Positions 1 to 8,787 of a stretch of DNA of 64,000 nucleotides are shown in pieces (within the stretch, counting starts at the first letter, position 1; every line of letters starts with the position of its first letter). This stretch comes from Lentzea sp. NBRC 102530 (GTDB taxonomy: Bacteria; Actinomycetota; Actinomycetes; Mycobacteriales; Pseudonocardiaceae): assembly GCF_030269365.1 (NCBI RefSeq), contig NZ_BSTF01000001.1, positions 744,001-808,000 of the forward strand, read 5' to 3'. A model generated the notes under the pieces. It searched no databases, had not been told where the DNA came from, and saw only the letters and a list, made by a program, of their open reading frames with translations. The translations under genes and the position numbers were made by a program.

Positions 1-3000
1 GCATCAACGGGCCGCGGGCGAGGTCGAACCCGGCCACGCGGTCGCGTTCGGCGTACTCCCGGATCTCCTCGTCGGTCATGCCCTGACCGTCCACGGTGGA
101 GAAGGCGGGACGGACCCCCGACTCCAGCACCGAGACCACGCGCCCGTCGTCCAGCCCGACGAACCGGGCCGCGAGGTTCGGGAACAGCTCCAGCACCCGA
201 GTGGCCGCCGCTTCCAACGCCCGCGCGTCGACCGGCCCGGTCAGGGTCAGCAACTGCTGCTCGACGTACCGGTGCGCCGACGAGTCGTCGAACACCGAGT
301 GGAAGTACAGACCCTCCTGCAACGGCGTCAGCGGCAGGACGTCCCGCAACGACGGGGAATCCAGCGAGTCCACATCGGACTGGGACAGCGGGACGAGGTC
401 GAAGTCGCTGGGGGAGTGGCCGCCGGACGTCAGCGCGGCCAGCCCTTCCAGCGCCTGCACGAAGTACGAGCCGATCACCGAGACGTCGTCGTCGGAGAAC
501 ACCCCGTCGGGCCACGAGATCACGGTGACCAGCTCGACGCCACCATCGGCACCGGGCTCGGCGGAGGCGTTGAACTCCAGCGCGCGCGGCAGCCGCATCG
601 CCGGGTCGCGCTTCTCGCCGAGCTGCCCGGCGTTCTCCGCGAGCTGCCAGTCACCGGTCGCACCCCCGGCGAACCGGCCGAGGTAGTTGAACAGCACCTG
701 CGGCCGCGACGCGTCGAACCGCGCGTCACCCAGGTACTTCAGCGCGCCGTACGAAACACCGTTGCTCGGCACCCGGGCGAGGTCTTCCTTCACCCGCTTC
801 AACGCCGAGCCGAGATCGCCGGTGCCGGGGTCGACCACGACCGGGAACAACGTCGTGAACCAGCCGACCGTGCGCGACAGGTCGGGGTCGAGCGGCACGA
901 ACCGGCCTTCCCGGCCGTGGCCCTCCAACTCGACGTGCGCGAACGTCTGGTCCTGGCCGAGGTCGCGCCGCCATCGGGCCAGCGCCACCGCGAGCCCGGT
1001 CAGCAGGACGTCGTTGACCTTCGCGTGGAACGACGCCGGCACGTCGCCGAGCAGCGCGGCGGTGGCCGAGGAACCCACTGTGAACGTGCGCATCCGTTCG
1101 CCCGCGACGACATCGGCGTCGGACAGCGCGCGACGGCCGATCAGCTGGTCGACACCGGGGAGCTCCCGCGAGTAGTAGGAGCGGTCCGCGTCGAACGAGG
1201 CCTGCTCCAGCAGCTGGGTCCAGCGCCGGAACGACGTGCCCACCGGCCGCAGCTCGATCGGGGCACCGGACGACACCTGCTGCCACGCCAGCGCCAGGTC
1301 GTCGAACAGGATCCGCCACGACACGCCGTCGATCACGACGTGGTGGATCACGATCACCAGCTGCCGGGCGGCGGGACGCCACACCGCGCGCAGCATGATC
1401 CCGGCGTCCGGGTCCAGCCCCTCGGTGGCGGCGGCGACGCACTCCTCCAGCGGAGCGTCGCTCTGCTCCCACGAGGCGGGCCCGTCCGCGGGGATGTCGA
1501 ACGACCAGGCGGCACCCCGGACGAGCTTGGCGCGCAACATGTCGTGCCGCGCGACGACCGCGTCCAGGATCGCGGTCAACGACTCAGCTGTGAGCTCGGC
1601 GGGCGTGTTGAGCACGACCGACTGCACGAACCCGTCGATCGCGTCGGTGGTCTCCCCGAGCCACTGCACGATCGGCAGGCCGGCGACCGGCCCGGTCGGC
1701 ACGTCGTCGTGGTCGACGGCGGCGGCACCGTCCCGCGACGCGACGGCGGCCAGCGCCCGCGGGGTGCGGTTCACGAAGATCTGGGTGGCGGTGACGAACA
1801 CGCCCTCCGCACGCAACGCCGACAGCAGCGAGATCGCGAGGATGCTGTCGCCACCCAGTTCGAAGAAGTCCTGGTCGGCGCCGACCTGCTCGACCCGCAG
1901 CACCGACGCCACGGCCGCGCAGATCACGGCCTCGTCGTCGGTCTCGGCGGCGGTCACCGGGCCGGTCTCGACGACGGGTTCGGGCAACGCGCGCCGGTCG
2001 AGCTTCCCGTTGGCGGTCAAGGGGAATTCGCTCAGCACCACGACGTGCGCCGGAACCATGTACTCGACGAGGTTCTCGACCGCCCACTGCTTCACGGCAT
2101 CCGAGGTCAGCGACTCGTCCGACGGCACCACGTACCCGACGAGGTAGTTGCCGCCCGCCGAGTTCTTCCGCACCACGACGCAGGTGTGCCGCACCCGCGG
2201 GTGCTCGGCCAGCGCGACCTCGACGTCCTCCAGTTCGAGGCGCATGCCGCGGATCTTGACCTGGTTGTCGACGCGGCCGAGGAAGTCGAGCGACCCGTCC
2301 GGAGCGAACCGCGCCAGGTCACCGGTCCGGTACAACCGGGAGCCGTCGGACGCGAACGGGTTCGCGACGAACCGCGACGCCGTCAGCCCGGGAGCGTTCA
2401 CATACCCGCGCCCCAGCAGGAACCCGCCGATGTACAGCTCGCCGCCGACGCCGACCGGGCACGGCCGCAGCTCGTCGTCCAGCACGTACAGGTCGGTGTT
2501 CGGGTTGGCCTTGCCGATGGACGTCGACAGCCGCTCGGCCTCGCCCCGGTAGATCACGTGCGAGACGCCGATCGTGGCCTCGGCCGGGCCGTAGCCGTGG
2601 TACATCGGGATGTCGAGCTGCGTGCGGAACCGGTCGTACAGCTCGGGGGTGAGCACCTCGCCGCCGCACCACACGTGCCGCAGGCTCGCCAGCTCGCCGT
2701 CGCCCGCGATGTTCAGCAGCACGTCCAGCATCGACGACACCAGGTACACGAACGTCACGCGGTGCCGGTCGATCGTCGCCAGCAGGTGGTGCGGGTCGCG
2801 CTCACCACCGGAGCGCACGACCACGGTCCGGCCGCCGCACACCAGCGGCAGGAAGATCTCGTTGATCGAGATGTCGAACGACAGCGGCGCCTTGAACAGC
2901 GACGCGTCGGAGTGTCCGAAGTGGAGGATCTGGTGCACCTGCCACAGCAGGCGCTCGCTGATCGCCTCGTGCCGGATCATCGCGCCCTTGGGGCGGCCGG

Positions 3001-3874
3001 TCGAGCCGGACGTGAACATCACGTACGCGAGCTGCGCGCCCTGGATCGCGACATCGGCCGGCTCACCGGAGTACGACGAGAACCCCCAGTCCGCCAGGTC
3101 CACCGCGACGGCCGGCGGCTCACCCTCCTGGCCGGACCCGAGGAGCAGGACGACCTGCGCGTCGGTGATCACGGACTCGCGCCGGGACGCCGGCCACTGC
3201 GGGTCCAGCGGCACGAACGCGCCCCCGGCCTGCAGCACCGCGAGCAGGCCGACCACCATCTCGGCGGAGCGGTCGAGCGAGATGCCGACGACCTGCTCGG
3301 TCCGCAGCCCGAGCGCCAGCAGGTGCCGCGCGAGCTGGTTGGACCTGGCCAGCACCTCGCCGTAGGTGAACGCGCGGTCCCCGTCGTTGATCGCGACGGC
3401 GTCCGGGCGTTCGGAGGCCTGGGTGCGGAACAGGGAGACGATGCTCGGCCGTTCGCGCGGGAACTCGTTGTCGTTCCAGCGAACGAGCTCCGCGAGGCGT
3501 TCGTCGAGCGTCTGCGACGTCAGCGAACCGAGCGCGCGGTTCGGGAACTCGGCGAGGTCGTCCAGCACGCGCTGGGCCTCACCCGGGTCGACCCCGTCCG
3601 GGACGGGAACGGCCCAGCCGCCGGGACGTTCGAGCACGTCCCACGCCTGGCCCTTGTCGGCCCACACGAGCAGGTCGCTGAACAACGACGAGGGCGTGAG
3701 GTCGAAGCCTTCGACCACCAGTCCGGGGTTCGCCCAGAACGACAGCGCTACGCCGCTCGCCACGGCGATGGTCCGCTGCGGGTACTCACCGGCACGGCGC
3801 CGGATGGAGGCGATCCGGGCGGTCGAAAGAAGTACGTCACGGTCGGCCATCTGTTCCATCGACGACTCAGCCAT
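1..3874 (-). CDS. Siderophore non-ribosomal peptide synthetase, 5' part (A-T-E-C...), cut by window edge
   Basis: One uninterrupted frame of about 1291 codons runs from the ATG at 3874 off the left edge. After a 140-residue leader there is an adenylation domain (about 142-640; A3 FTSGSTGRPKG near 281, A5 YGPAEAT, A7 YRTGDLARF, A10 LTANGKLDRR near 618), a carrier domain (LGGDSI near 668), an epimerization domain (HHVVIDGVSWRIL near 843, VGWFTTLFP) and the start of a condensation domain (PLTPLQEGLYF near 1178). The ten specificity residues read DINYWGGIGK, which I recall for the first module of coelichelin CchH and related synthetases that load N5-acyl-N5-hydroxyornithine. Module 1 should therefore build a D-configured acyl-hydroxyornithine hydroxamate. 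The gene follows the exporter, with an iron box in the junction. The AAGGG touching the ATG is badly spaced, so an ATG at 3859 is possible. The exact product depends on modules outside the window. Confidence 0.93.
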   Translation of the reverse strand, partial: MAESSMEQMADRDVLLSTARIASIRRRAGEYPQRTIAVASGVALSFWANPGLVVEGFDLTPSSLFSDLLVWADKGQAWDVLERPGGWAVPVPDGVDPGEAQRVLDDLAEFPNRALGSLTSQTLDERLAELVRWNDNEFPRERPSIVSLFRTQASERPDAVAINDGDRAFTYGEVLARSNQLARHLLALGLRTEQVVGISLDRSAEMVVGLLAVLQAGGAFVPLDPQWPASRRESVITDAQVVLLLGSGQEGEPPAVAVDLADWGFSSYSGEPADVAIQGAQLAYVMFTSGSTGRPKGAMIRHEAISERLLWQVHQILHFGHSDASLFKAPLSFDISINEIFLPLVCGGRTVVVRSGGERDPHHLLATIDRHRVTFVYLVSSMLDVLLNIAGDGELASLRHVWCGGEVLTPELYDRFRTQLDIPMYHGYGPAEATIGVSHVIYRGEAERLSTSIGKANPNTDLYVLDDELRPCPVGVGGELYIGGFLLGRGYVNAPGLTASRFVANPFASDGSRLYRTGDLARFAPDGSLDFLGRVDNQVKIRGMRLELEDVEVALAEHPRVRHTCVVVRKNSAGGNYLVGYVVPSDESLTSDAVKQWAVENLVEYMVPAHVVVLSEFPLTANGKLDRRALPEPVVETGPVTAAETDDEAVICAAVASVLRVEQVGADQDFFELGGDSILAISLLSALRAEGVFVTATQIFVNRTPRALAAVASRDGAAAVDHDDVPTGPVAGLPIVQWLGETTDAIDGFVQSVVLNTPAELTAESLTAILDAVVARHDMLRAKLVRGAAWSFDIPADGPASWEQSDAPLEECVAAATEGLDPDAGIMLRAVWRPAARQLVIVIHHVVIDGVSWRILFDDLALAWQQVSSGAPIELRPVGTSFRRWTQLLEQASFDADRSYYSRELPGVDQLIGRRALSDADVVAGERMRTFTVGSSATAALLGDVPASFHAKVNDVLLTGLAVALARWRRDLGQDQTFAHVELEGHGREGRFVPLDPDLSRTVGWFTTLFPVVVDPGTGDLGSALKRVKEDLARVPSNGVSYGALKYLGDARFDASRPQVLFNYLGRFAGGATGDWQLAENAGQLGEKRDPAMRLPRALEFNASAEPGADGGVELVTVISWPDGVFSDDDVSVIGSYFVQALEGLAALTSGGHSPSDFDLVPLSQSDVDSLDSPSLRDVLPLTPLQEGLYFHSVFDDSSAHRYVEQQLLTLTGPVDARALEAAATRVLELFPNLAARFVGLDDGRVVSVLESGVRPAFSTVDGQGMTDEEIREYAERDRVAGFDLARGPLM

Positions 3875-3888
3875 CCCTTCACGATCGG

Positions 3889-3907
3889 TGAAGGTAGCCT
3901 AACCTAA
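3889..3907 (-). promoter_or_regulatory. Iron box (IdeR/DmdR-type) before the NRPS
   Basis: Read on the minus strand, the site begins TTAGGTTAGGCT, identical to the first 12 bases of the actinobacterial iron-box consensus TTAGGTTAGGCTCACCTAA; the right half is weaker (ACCTTCA). It overlaps the TAG stop of the exporter gene and sits 15 bp before the NRPS start, so it could give the NRPS its own iron-repressed promoter inside the cluster. Confidence 0.7.
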
Positions 3908-5700
3908 GTATTTGCGCTTCCGAATCGCCAAGCGGCCCAAAGTGCCGCGTAACGCCCGTCACGCGCCACGAGTTCTTCGTGAGTTCCCTGTTCCAGCACA
4001 CGACCCGCGTCGAGCACGGCGATCCGGTCCGCCGCGATGGCCTGGGTCAGGCGGTGCGCGACCAGGAGTGTGGTGCGGCCCCGGCAGGCCGCGAGCGCGG
4101 CGCGTTCCAGCGCGGCGGCACCCTGGCTGCCCGCCTCCGCCGTCGACTCGTCCAGCACGACGACGGGGGAACGGCCGAGCACCAGGCGCGCCAACGCGAT
4201 CTGCGCGACCTTGGTCACGTCGAGGCGTTCGCCGCCCTCGCCGACGTCGGTCTGCAACCCGGACGGCAACGCCGAGACCCACGCGTCCGCGCCGACCGTC
4301 CGCAACGCGTCCATCAACTCGTCGTCGGTCGCGTCCGGCGCCGCGAGCCGCAGGTCCTCGGCCAGCGGACCGGCGAAGACGTGCGCCTCCTGCGTCAGGA
4401 TGCTGACCAGCGCGCGGGAACCGGCCTCGTCCAGCGAGGCGAGATCGGACGACCCGATGTGCACGGATCCGGTCAGCGGCGTGCCCGTCCCGGCCACCAG
4501 CGCGGCCAGGGTGGTCTTGCCCGCGCCCGTCGCGCCCACCAGGGCGAGCGAGGTTCCCGCGGGGATCTCCAGGTCGACGCCGGACAGTACGTCGTGCTCG
4601 GAATCGGGGTAGCGGAAGGAAAGCCCGCGCACCGACACCGGCAACGGCCGCGCGTCCGCGTCGACGGCCACCGCGCTGCGCACGAGGTCGTCGCCGCCGG
4701 ACTCGCTGAGCACGCCCACCAGCCGCGTCAGCCCGGCGCCGGACTTCTGCGCCTCGTCGAAGAACGCCATGATCAGGCCGAGCGGGACGAACAGCTTGTG
4801 GAACAGCAGCGCCGCCACGGAGACCTGGCCCAGCGACGACTGCCCGTTCGTCACCAGGAAGTAGCCGACGACGATGATCAGGCCGAGACCGATGAACTCG
4901 GCGCGGTTCTCCCGCCCGATGAACCGGCCGAAGAAGCGGAACACCTCGATGCCGATGTCGCGCACCCGCCACGACTCCGCGGTCACCCGGTCGCGGAAGG
5001 CGTTCTCCAGGCGGTAGGCGCGGACGGTCTCGATGCCGTCCAGGCCGCTGATCAACGCCTGCGCGCGGTCGGCCTGCGCCTCGGACCGGGCGCGGTAGAG
5101 CGGTTGCGAGCGCGGCAGGTACCAGCGCAGCGCGAGCCAGTACGCGGGCAGCGCGCACGCACCGGCGAGGCCGAGCCGCCAGTCGAGGCCGAACATGCCC
5201 GCGGTCGCGATCACGACCAGCACGACCGCCGAGAAGATCGTCGGGATGGCCGTGCGGAAACCCTTGGAGATGACGGCGACGTCGTCACCGACGCGCGAGA
5301 GCACGTCACCGCGGCCGACCTCCTCGATCCGCGCGCTCGGCATCCCGAGCACCGCGCGGACCGCGCCTTCCCGCAGGCGCGCCAGCATCTCCGCGCCCAC
5401 CCGGCCGACGAGGTAGGTCGACACGGCCGTCATCACCGCGCCCGCGAGGGCCGAGACGACGGTCGCGATGCCGATCGTCCAGAGGATCGACGCGTCGCGG
5501 CCCTGCACGACGCCGTCCACCACGGTGCCCAGCAGGAACACCGGGACGATCTGCAGCACCGCCCCCACCACCGTCGCCAGCACGGTGGCGATCGGCAGGA
5601 CGGGGGCGCCGCGGCAGTGCTCGTACACCCAGCGGGAGGCCTCCCGCCCGGACGCCGTGCGCAGGATCTTCGCCGGGGCGCCGGGCAGACTCGTGGTCAC
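3904..5700 (-). CDS. ABC exporter (membrane domain fused to ATPase), CchG-like
   Basis: A 598-residue half-transporter with about six membrane segments in the first 330 residues and a C-terminal nucleotide-binding domain. Walker A is GATGAGKTT, Walker B VVVLDEST, and the H-loop is VAHRL. The ABC signature is unusual: where LSGGQ is expected the protein reads GGERLDVTK. Related actinobacterial siderophore exporters have similarly altered signatures and are thought to pair with a second half. The GTG start at 5700 is preceded by GAGAGG. It lies between the ferri-siderophore binding protein and the NRPS, the position of cchG in the coelichelin cluster, which suggests export of the apo-siderophore. 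The partner half (cchI in coelichelin) is not in the window. Confidence 0.88.
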   Translation of the reverse strand: MTTSLPGAPAKILRTASGREASRWVYEHCRGAPVLPIATVLATVVGAVLQIVPVFLLGTVVDGVVQGRDASILWTIGIATVVSALAGAVMTAVSTYLVGRVGAEMLARLREGAVRAVLGMPSARIEEVGRGDVLSRVGDDVAVISKGFRTAIPTIFSAVVLVVIATAGMFGLDWRLGLAGACALPAYWLALRWYLPRSQPLYRARSEAQADRAQALISGLDGIETVRAYRLENAFRDRVTAESWRVRDIGIEVFRFFGRFIGRENRAEFIGLGLIIVVGYFLVTNGQSSLGQVSVAALLFHKLFVPLGLIMAFFDEAQKSGAGLTRLVGVLSESGGDDLVRSAVAVDADARPLPVSVRGLSFRYPDSEHDVLSGVDLEIPAGTSLALVGATGAGKTTLAALVAGTGTPLTGSVHIGSSDLASLDEAGSRALVSILTQEAHVFAGPLAEDLRLAAPDATDDELMDALRTVGADAWVSALPSGLQTDVGEGGERLDVTKVAQIALARLVLGRSPVVVLDESTAEAGSQGAAALERAALAACRGRTTLLVAHRLTQAIAADRIAVLDAGRVLEQGTHEELVARDGRYAALWAAWRFGSANT

Positions 5701-5742
5701 GAGGGGAGGCCTCTCACTGGAACTGTTGTGTCAGAACGAGGA

Positions 5743-6789
5743 TCAGCTGACGGACTTGGCGGCCTTGACGAGCTCGTCCACCGCGTACGGCATGGACGCG
5801 AGGGTGGCCTGCGAGATCGCGGCACCGATGGCCGCGCCCTCGCTGTCGAGGATGTAGTGGACCTTGCCGGCCTTCACCGCGGGCAGGTTGTTGAAGAGCT
5901 CGAAGTTCTTGAGCGCCTTCGTGTCCGCCTCGTCGTTGATGATGAAGATGCGGTCCACGTTCATCACGTCGATGCGCTCGGGGGACAGCGACACGAAGAA
6001 CTTGCCACCCGCGAGCTCGTCGACCTTGGTGTTGCCCTTGAAGCCGATGCCGGTGATGACCTGGCCGCGCACGTCGGTCGTCGCGAACGGGCCGATGGCG
6101 TCCTTGTACCAGGACGCGACGACGGCGGTCTCGTTCGCCCACGCCGGGTTCGCCTTCTTGGCCTCGGCGAGCTTGTCGTCGATCGCCTTGATGGCCTTCG
6201 CGCCCTCGTCACCCTTGCCGATCGCCTTCGCGACCTGCAACGCGTTGTCCTGCCACTTGGCGGAGAAGGGCTCCTTCTCCTCCTTGGTGCGGCCGACGGT
6301 GGGGGCGATCTTGGTGAGCTTGTCGTACCACTCCTGGGTCGCCTCGGAGTAGACGGCGACGATCAGGTCGGGGCGCAGCTCGGCGATCTTCTCGAAGTTC
6401 GGCTCGGTGTCGCCGTTCTTCATGATGACCTCGGGCTTGGTCGAGCCCCACTTGTCCTTCACCCACGGCCACTGGGTGTTGATGTCGGGCGACTTGCCCT
6501 CGGGGTTCGGGTACTGGTCGACCATGCCGACCGGGACGACGCCGAGCGCGAGGAGCGTCTGGTCGTCGGTGTAGCCGAGGGAGACGACGCGCTTGGGCGC
6601 TTCCTTGATCTCCGTCGTGCCGAAGAAGTGCTCGACCTTGGTCGGGAACGTGCCACCGGCGGCGGTGTTCGTGTCGGGAGTCGTCGCAGGCGTGGAAGAA
6701 CCGCACCCGGCGAGGAGGCCGGCACCGACCAGCGCGGCTGCTGCCACGGCGGTCAGCCGCTTCCAGGTCATGGTCGTTCTCTGGCCCAT
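5743..6789 (-). CDS. Ferri-siderophore substrate-binding lipoprotein (FecB/FepB family)
   Basis: A 348-residue secreted lipoprotein: a basic, hydrophobic N-terminus ends in the lipobox LLAGC near residue 28, followed by a Thr/Pro-rich tether and the two-lobed periplasmic-binding fold of iron-siderophore carriers (RVVSLGYTDDQTLLALG near 67, the typical first-lobe entry). It should capture the ferric hydroxamate outside the membrane and deliver it to the two permeases encoded upstream. GAGG stands six bases before the ATG at 6789; an internal ATG at 6771 is also possible. Two iron-box-like sequences lie directly upstream, so this gene and the exporter behind it may have their own iron-regulated promoter. 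Its place matches cchF. Confidence 0.92.
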   Translation of the reverse strand: MGQRTTMTWKRLTAVAAAALVGAGLLAGCGSSTPATTPDTNTAAGGTFPTKVEHFFGTTEIKEAPKRVVSLGYTDDQTLLALGVVPVGMVDQYPNPEGKSPDINTQWPWVKDKWGSTKPEVIMKNGDTEPNFEKIAELRPDLIVAVYSEATQEWYDKLTKIAPTVGRTKEEKEPFSAKWQDNALQVAKAIGKGDEGAKAIKAIDDKLAEAKKANPAWANETAVVASWYKDAIGPFATTDVRGQVITGIGFKGNTKVDELAGGKFFVSLSPERIDVMNVDRIFIINDEADTKALKNFELFNNLPAVKAGKVHYILDSEGAAIGAAISQATLASMPYAVDELVKAAKSVS

Positions 6790-6828
6790 TCGGCACCTCG
6801 TTCTTCGCTGCCCACGCGGCGGGGGAAA

Positions 6829-6847
6829 TTAGGACAGCCGAACCTTA
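6829..6847 (-). promoter_or_regulatory. Iron box upstream of the siderophore-binding lipoprotein
   Basis: On the plus strand the 19-mer begins TTAGG, has AG at the centre and ends ACCTTA, keeping the TTAGG...CCTAA-type symmetry of IdeR/DmdR sites. It lies 40 bp upstream of the lipoprotein start, a suitable place for a promoter-proximal repressor site. Confidence 0.6.
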
Positions 6848-6853
6848 TCACCC

Positions 6854-6871
6854 GGTTAGGGCAGGCTAACC
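6854..6871 (-). promoter_or_regulatory. Second iron-box-like palindrome
   Basis: GGTTAG and CTAACC form a perfect 6-bp inverted repeat around a six-base centre. It overlaps the TAG stop of the importer ATPase gene and lies upstream of the 6829-6847 site. Together they could bind two repressor dimers. The match is to the palindrome type, not to every consensus base. Confidence 0.45.
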
Positions 6872-7699
6872 AAGGTCTTGGTCACTCTTCGATACCACGT
6901 GGGTCCGGCCGATGGGGACGATCAACGGCCGTTCGCTCACCGGGTCGTCGATCACCTTGGCCTGCAGGCCGAACGTGTCCAGCAGCAGCTCGCTGGTGAT
7001 CACTTCGCTCGGATGTCCCTGCGCGACGATCGATCCCGACTTCATCACGATCAGGTTGTCGCTGTACCGCACGGCGAGGTTCAGGTCGTGCAGCACCATG
7101 ACGATCGTGCAGCCGCCCTCGTGCAGGTCGTCGACGAGGTCGATCACGTCGATCGCGTGCGCGAGGTCCAGGTAGGTCGTCGGCTCGTCCAGCAGCAGGA
7201 GATCGGTGCCCTGGGCGAGCGTCATGGAGATCCACACGCGTTGCCGTTGCCCGCCGGACAGCGAATCGACCGGGCGGTGCGCGAGATCGGCCACCCCGGT
7301 CATGTGCAACGCCTTCGCGACCACCTCGGCGTCGTCGCTCGACCACTGCCGCACCCAGCTCTGGTGCGGGTGCCGGCCGCGCGCCACCAGGTCGGAGACC
7401 GTCAGGCCCTCCGGCGCGATCGGGGTCTGCGGCAGCAGGCCCATCCGCTTCGCGACGTCCTTGGTCCGCAGTCGCGCGATGTCGTGGCCGTCGAGCAGCA
7501 CCGTGCCCTGGCGCGGTTTGAGCAACCTCGACAGCGTCCGCAGCAGCGTCGACTTGCCGCAGCCGTTCGGCCCGATCACCGTGGTGATCACCCCGGTCGG
7601 GATCGCGACGTCCAGGTTGTCGAGCACGACCCGATCGGCGTACCCGACCGTGACGCCCTCGGCACCCAGTCGGGCGGCATCGTTGCGCAACGCGGTCAT
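6866..7699 (-). CDS. Ferri-siderophore ABC importer ATPase (FepC family)
   Basis: A 277-residue ATPase with Walker A GPNGCGKST near residue 44, a canonical LSGGQRQR signature, Walker B LLLLDEPTTYLDLAH and H-loop VLHDLNLA. The YLDLAH stretch is characteristic of iron-siderophore and cobalamin importers of the FepC/FecE/FhuC type. It would power the two BtuCD-type permeases encoded immediately upstream. The ATG at 7699 has AAGG seven bases before it; 29 bp separate it from the preceding permease stop, where a weak iron-box-like sequence lies. It corresponds to cchE in position. Confidence 0.94.
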   Translation of the reverse strand: MTALRNDAARLGAEGVTVGYADRVVLDNLDVAIPTGVITTVIGPNGCGKSTLLRTLSRLLKPRQGTVLLDGHDIARLRTKDVAKRMGLLPQTPIAPEGLTVSDLVARGRHPHQSWVRQWSSDDAEVVAKALHMTGVADLAHRPVDSLSGGQRQRVWISMTLAQGTDLLLLDEPTTYLDLAHAIDVIDLVDDLHEGGCTIVMVLHDLNLAVRYSDNLIVMKSGSIVAQGHPSEVITSELLLDTFGLQAKVIDDPVSERPLIVPIGRTHVVSKSDQDLG

Positions 7700-7712
7700 A
7701 GGGCAACCTTAC

Positions 7713-7731
7713 TTAATGCAGGCTTGCCTCA
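7713..7731 (-). promoter_or_regulatory. Weak iron-box-like sequence before the importer ATPase
   Basis: On the plus strand TTAATGCAGGCTTGCCTCA agrees with TTAGGTTAGGCTCACCTAA at 12 of 19 positions, including the central AGGCT. It overlaps the stop codon of the permease and is 14 bp before the ATPase start. It may be only a degenerate site. Confidence 0.3.
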
Positions 7732-8787
7732 GACAGCGCGCTTCGTGTTGGCCCGGACGAGCAGGTACACGAGGAACGGACCACCGATGATCGCCGTCAC
7801 GATGCCGACGGGCAGTTCGTAGGGCAGCACGACCCGTGCGATCAGGTCCGAGCCGAGCAGCAGCAACGACCCGAACAGCCCGGACGCGATCAACGGCGGC
7901 ACCGGCGAGCGCAGCAACCGCATGGTGATCTGCGGCGCGACCAGGGCCACGAACGGCACCGGGCCCGCCGCGCTCACCGCGACACCGGCCAGCAGCACCG
8001 CGCACAGCAGCAGAACCGCGCGCACCGCCGAGTACCGGACGCCGAGACCGGCCGCGACGTCGTCACCGAAGTGCATGGGCTGCATCTGGAACGACGTGAC
8101 GAGGACCACGAGGACCAGCGCCAGCGTGATCCACAGCGAGCTCCACACCTGCGGCCACGACCGCGAGTCGAGCGACCCGACCAGCCACACCTGGGCGCGC
8201 GCGACGTCGCGGATGTCCGCCAGCACCAGCAGCCACGTCGTGAGCGCCTGCATGACCGCGTTGACCGAGACGCCGATGAGGATCAGCCGGAACCCGTCGA
8301 TGCCCTTCTTCCATGCCAGGAAGTAGACGAGGAACCCGGTCAGCAGACCGCCGGTGAGCGCCGCCGCCGGCAGGCCGATCGCACCGCCCAGCGCCGCGCC
8401 ACCGCCGGCCGTCACGACGAACACCGCCGTCGCGCTCGCGCCGCCGGTGATGCCGAGGACGTCCGGGCTGGCCAGCGCGTTGCGGGCGATCGACTGGGTC
8501 AGCGCGCCGGAGATGCCGAGCGCCGCGCCGACGATCAGGCCGATCAACGAGCGCGGCAGGCGCAGGTCCATGATCACGAACTCGTCGACCCGCTCGCCCT
8601 GCCCGATCAGCGTGCGGAACACCGCGGGCAGTTCGATGGTGAAGTCGCCGACCGCGATCGAAATGCAGAAGACGAGGAACGTGAGCGCGGCCAGCGCGAC
8701 CGTGACCAGCACGATCCACGGCCGCCAGACCCAGGACCAGCCGCCGACGCGGACGCCGCGGTGCAGGGCGGGAGCTTCGTCGATCAT
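7729..8787 (-). CDS. Ferri-siderophore ABC importer permease 2 (FecCD/BtuC family)
   Basis: A 352-residue, very hydrophobic protein of the FecCD family with about nine to ten membrane segments. Family landmarks are visible: LRLPRSLIGLIVGAALGISG near residue 75, the NALASPDVLG loop, and GPVPFVALVAPQITMRLL towards the C-terminus, the segment that contacts the ATPase. The ATG at 8787 overlaps the TGA of the upstream permease by four bases (ATGA). A longer in-frame reading upstream exists, but it lacks family similarity and overlaps the other permease. It forms a heterodimer with that permease and corresponds to cchD. Confidence 0.92.
   Translation of the reverse strand: MIDEAPALHRGVRVGGWSWVWRPWIVLVTVALAALTFLVFCISIAVGDFTIELPAVFRTLIGQGERVDEFVIMDLRLPRSLIGLIVGAALGISGALTQSIARNALASPDVLGITGGASATAVFVVTAGGGAALGGAIGLPAAALTGGLLTGFLVYFLAWKKGIDGFRLILIGVSVNAVMQALTTWLLVLADIRDVARAQVWLVGSLDSRSWPQVWSSLWITLALVLVVLVTSFQMQPMHFGDDVAAGLGVRYSAVRAVLLLCAVLLAGVAVSAAGPVPFVALVAPQITMRLLRSPVPPLIASGLFGSLLLLGSDLIARVVLPYELPVGIVTAIIGGPFLVYLLVRANTKRAV

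Noticed and set aside
272..3907. A 1211-codon open reading on the plus strand
   Set aside because: It is the antisense shadow of the NRPS gene: Arg-, Gln- and Val-rich without any fold, while the minus strand carries all NRPS motifs in one frame.
3979..6999. A 1006-codon open reading on the plus strand
   Set aside because: It runs antisense across three different genes (exporter, lipoprotein and ATPase) and is low-complexity, as expected from GC-rich codon bias.
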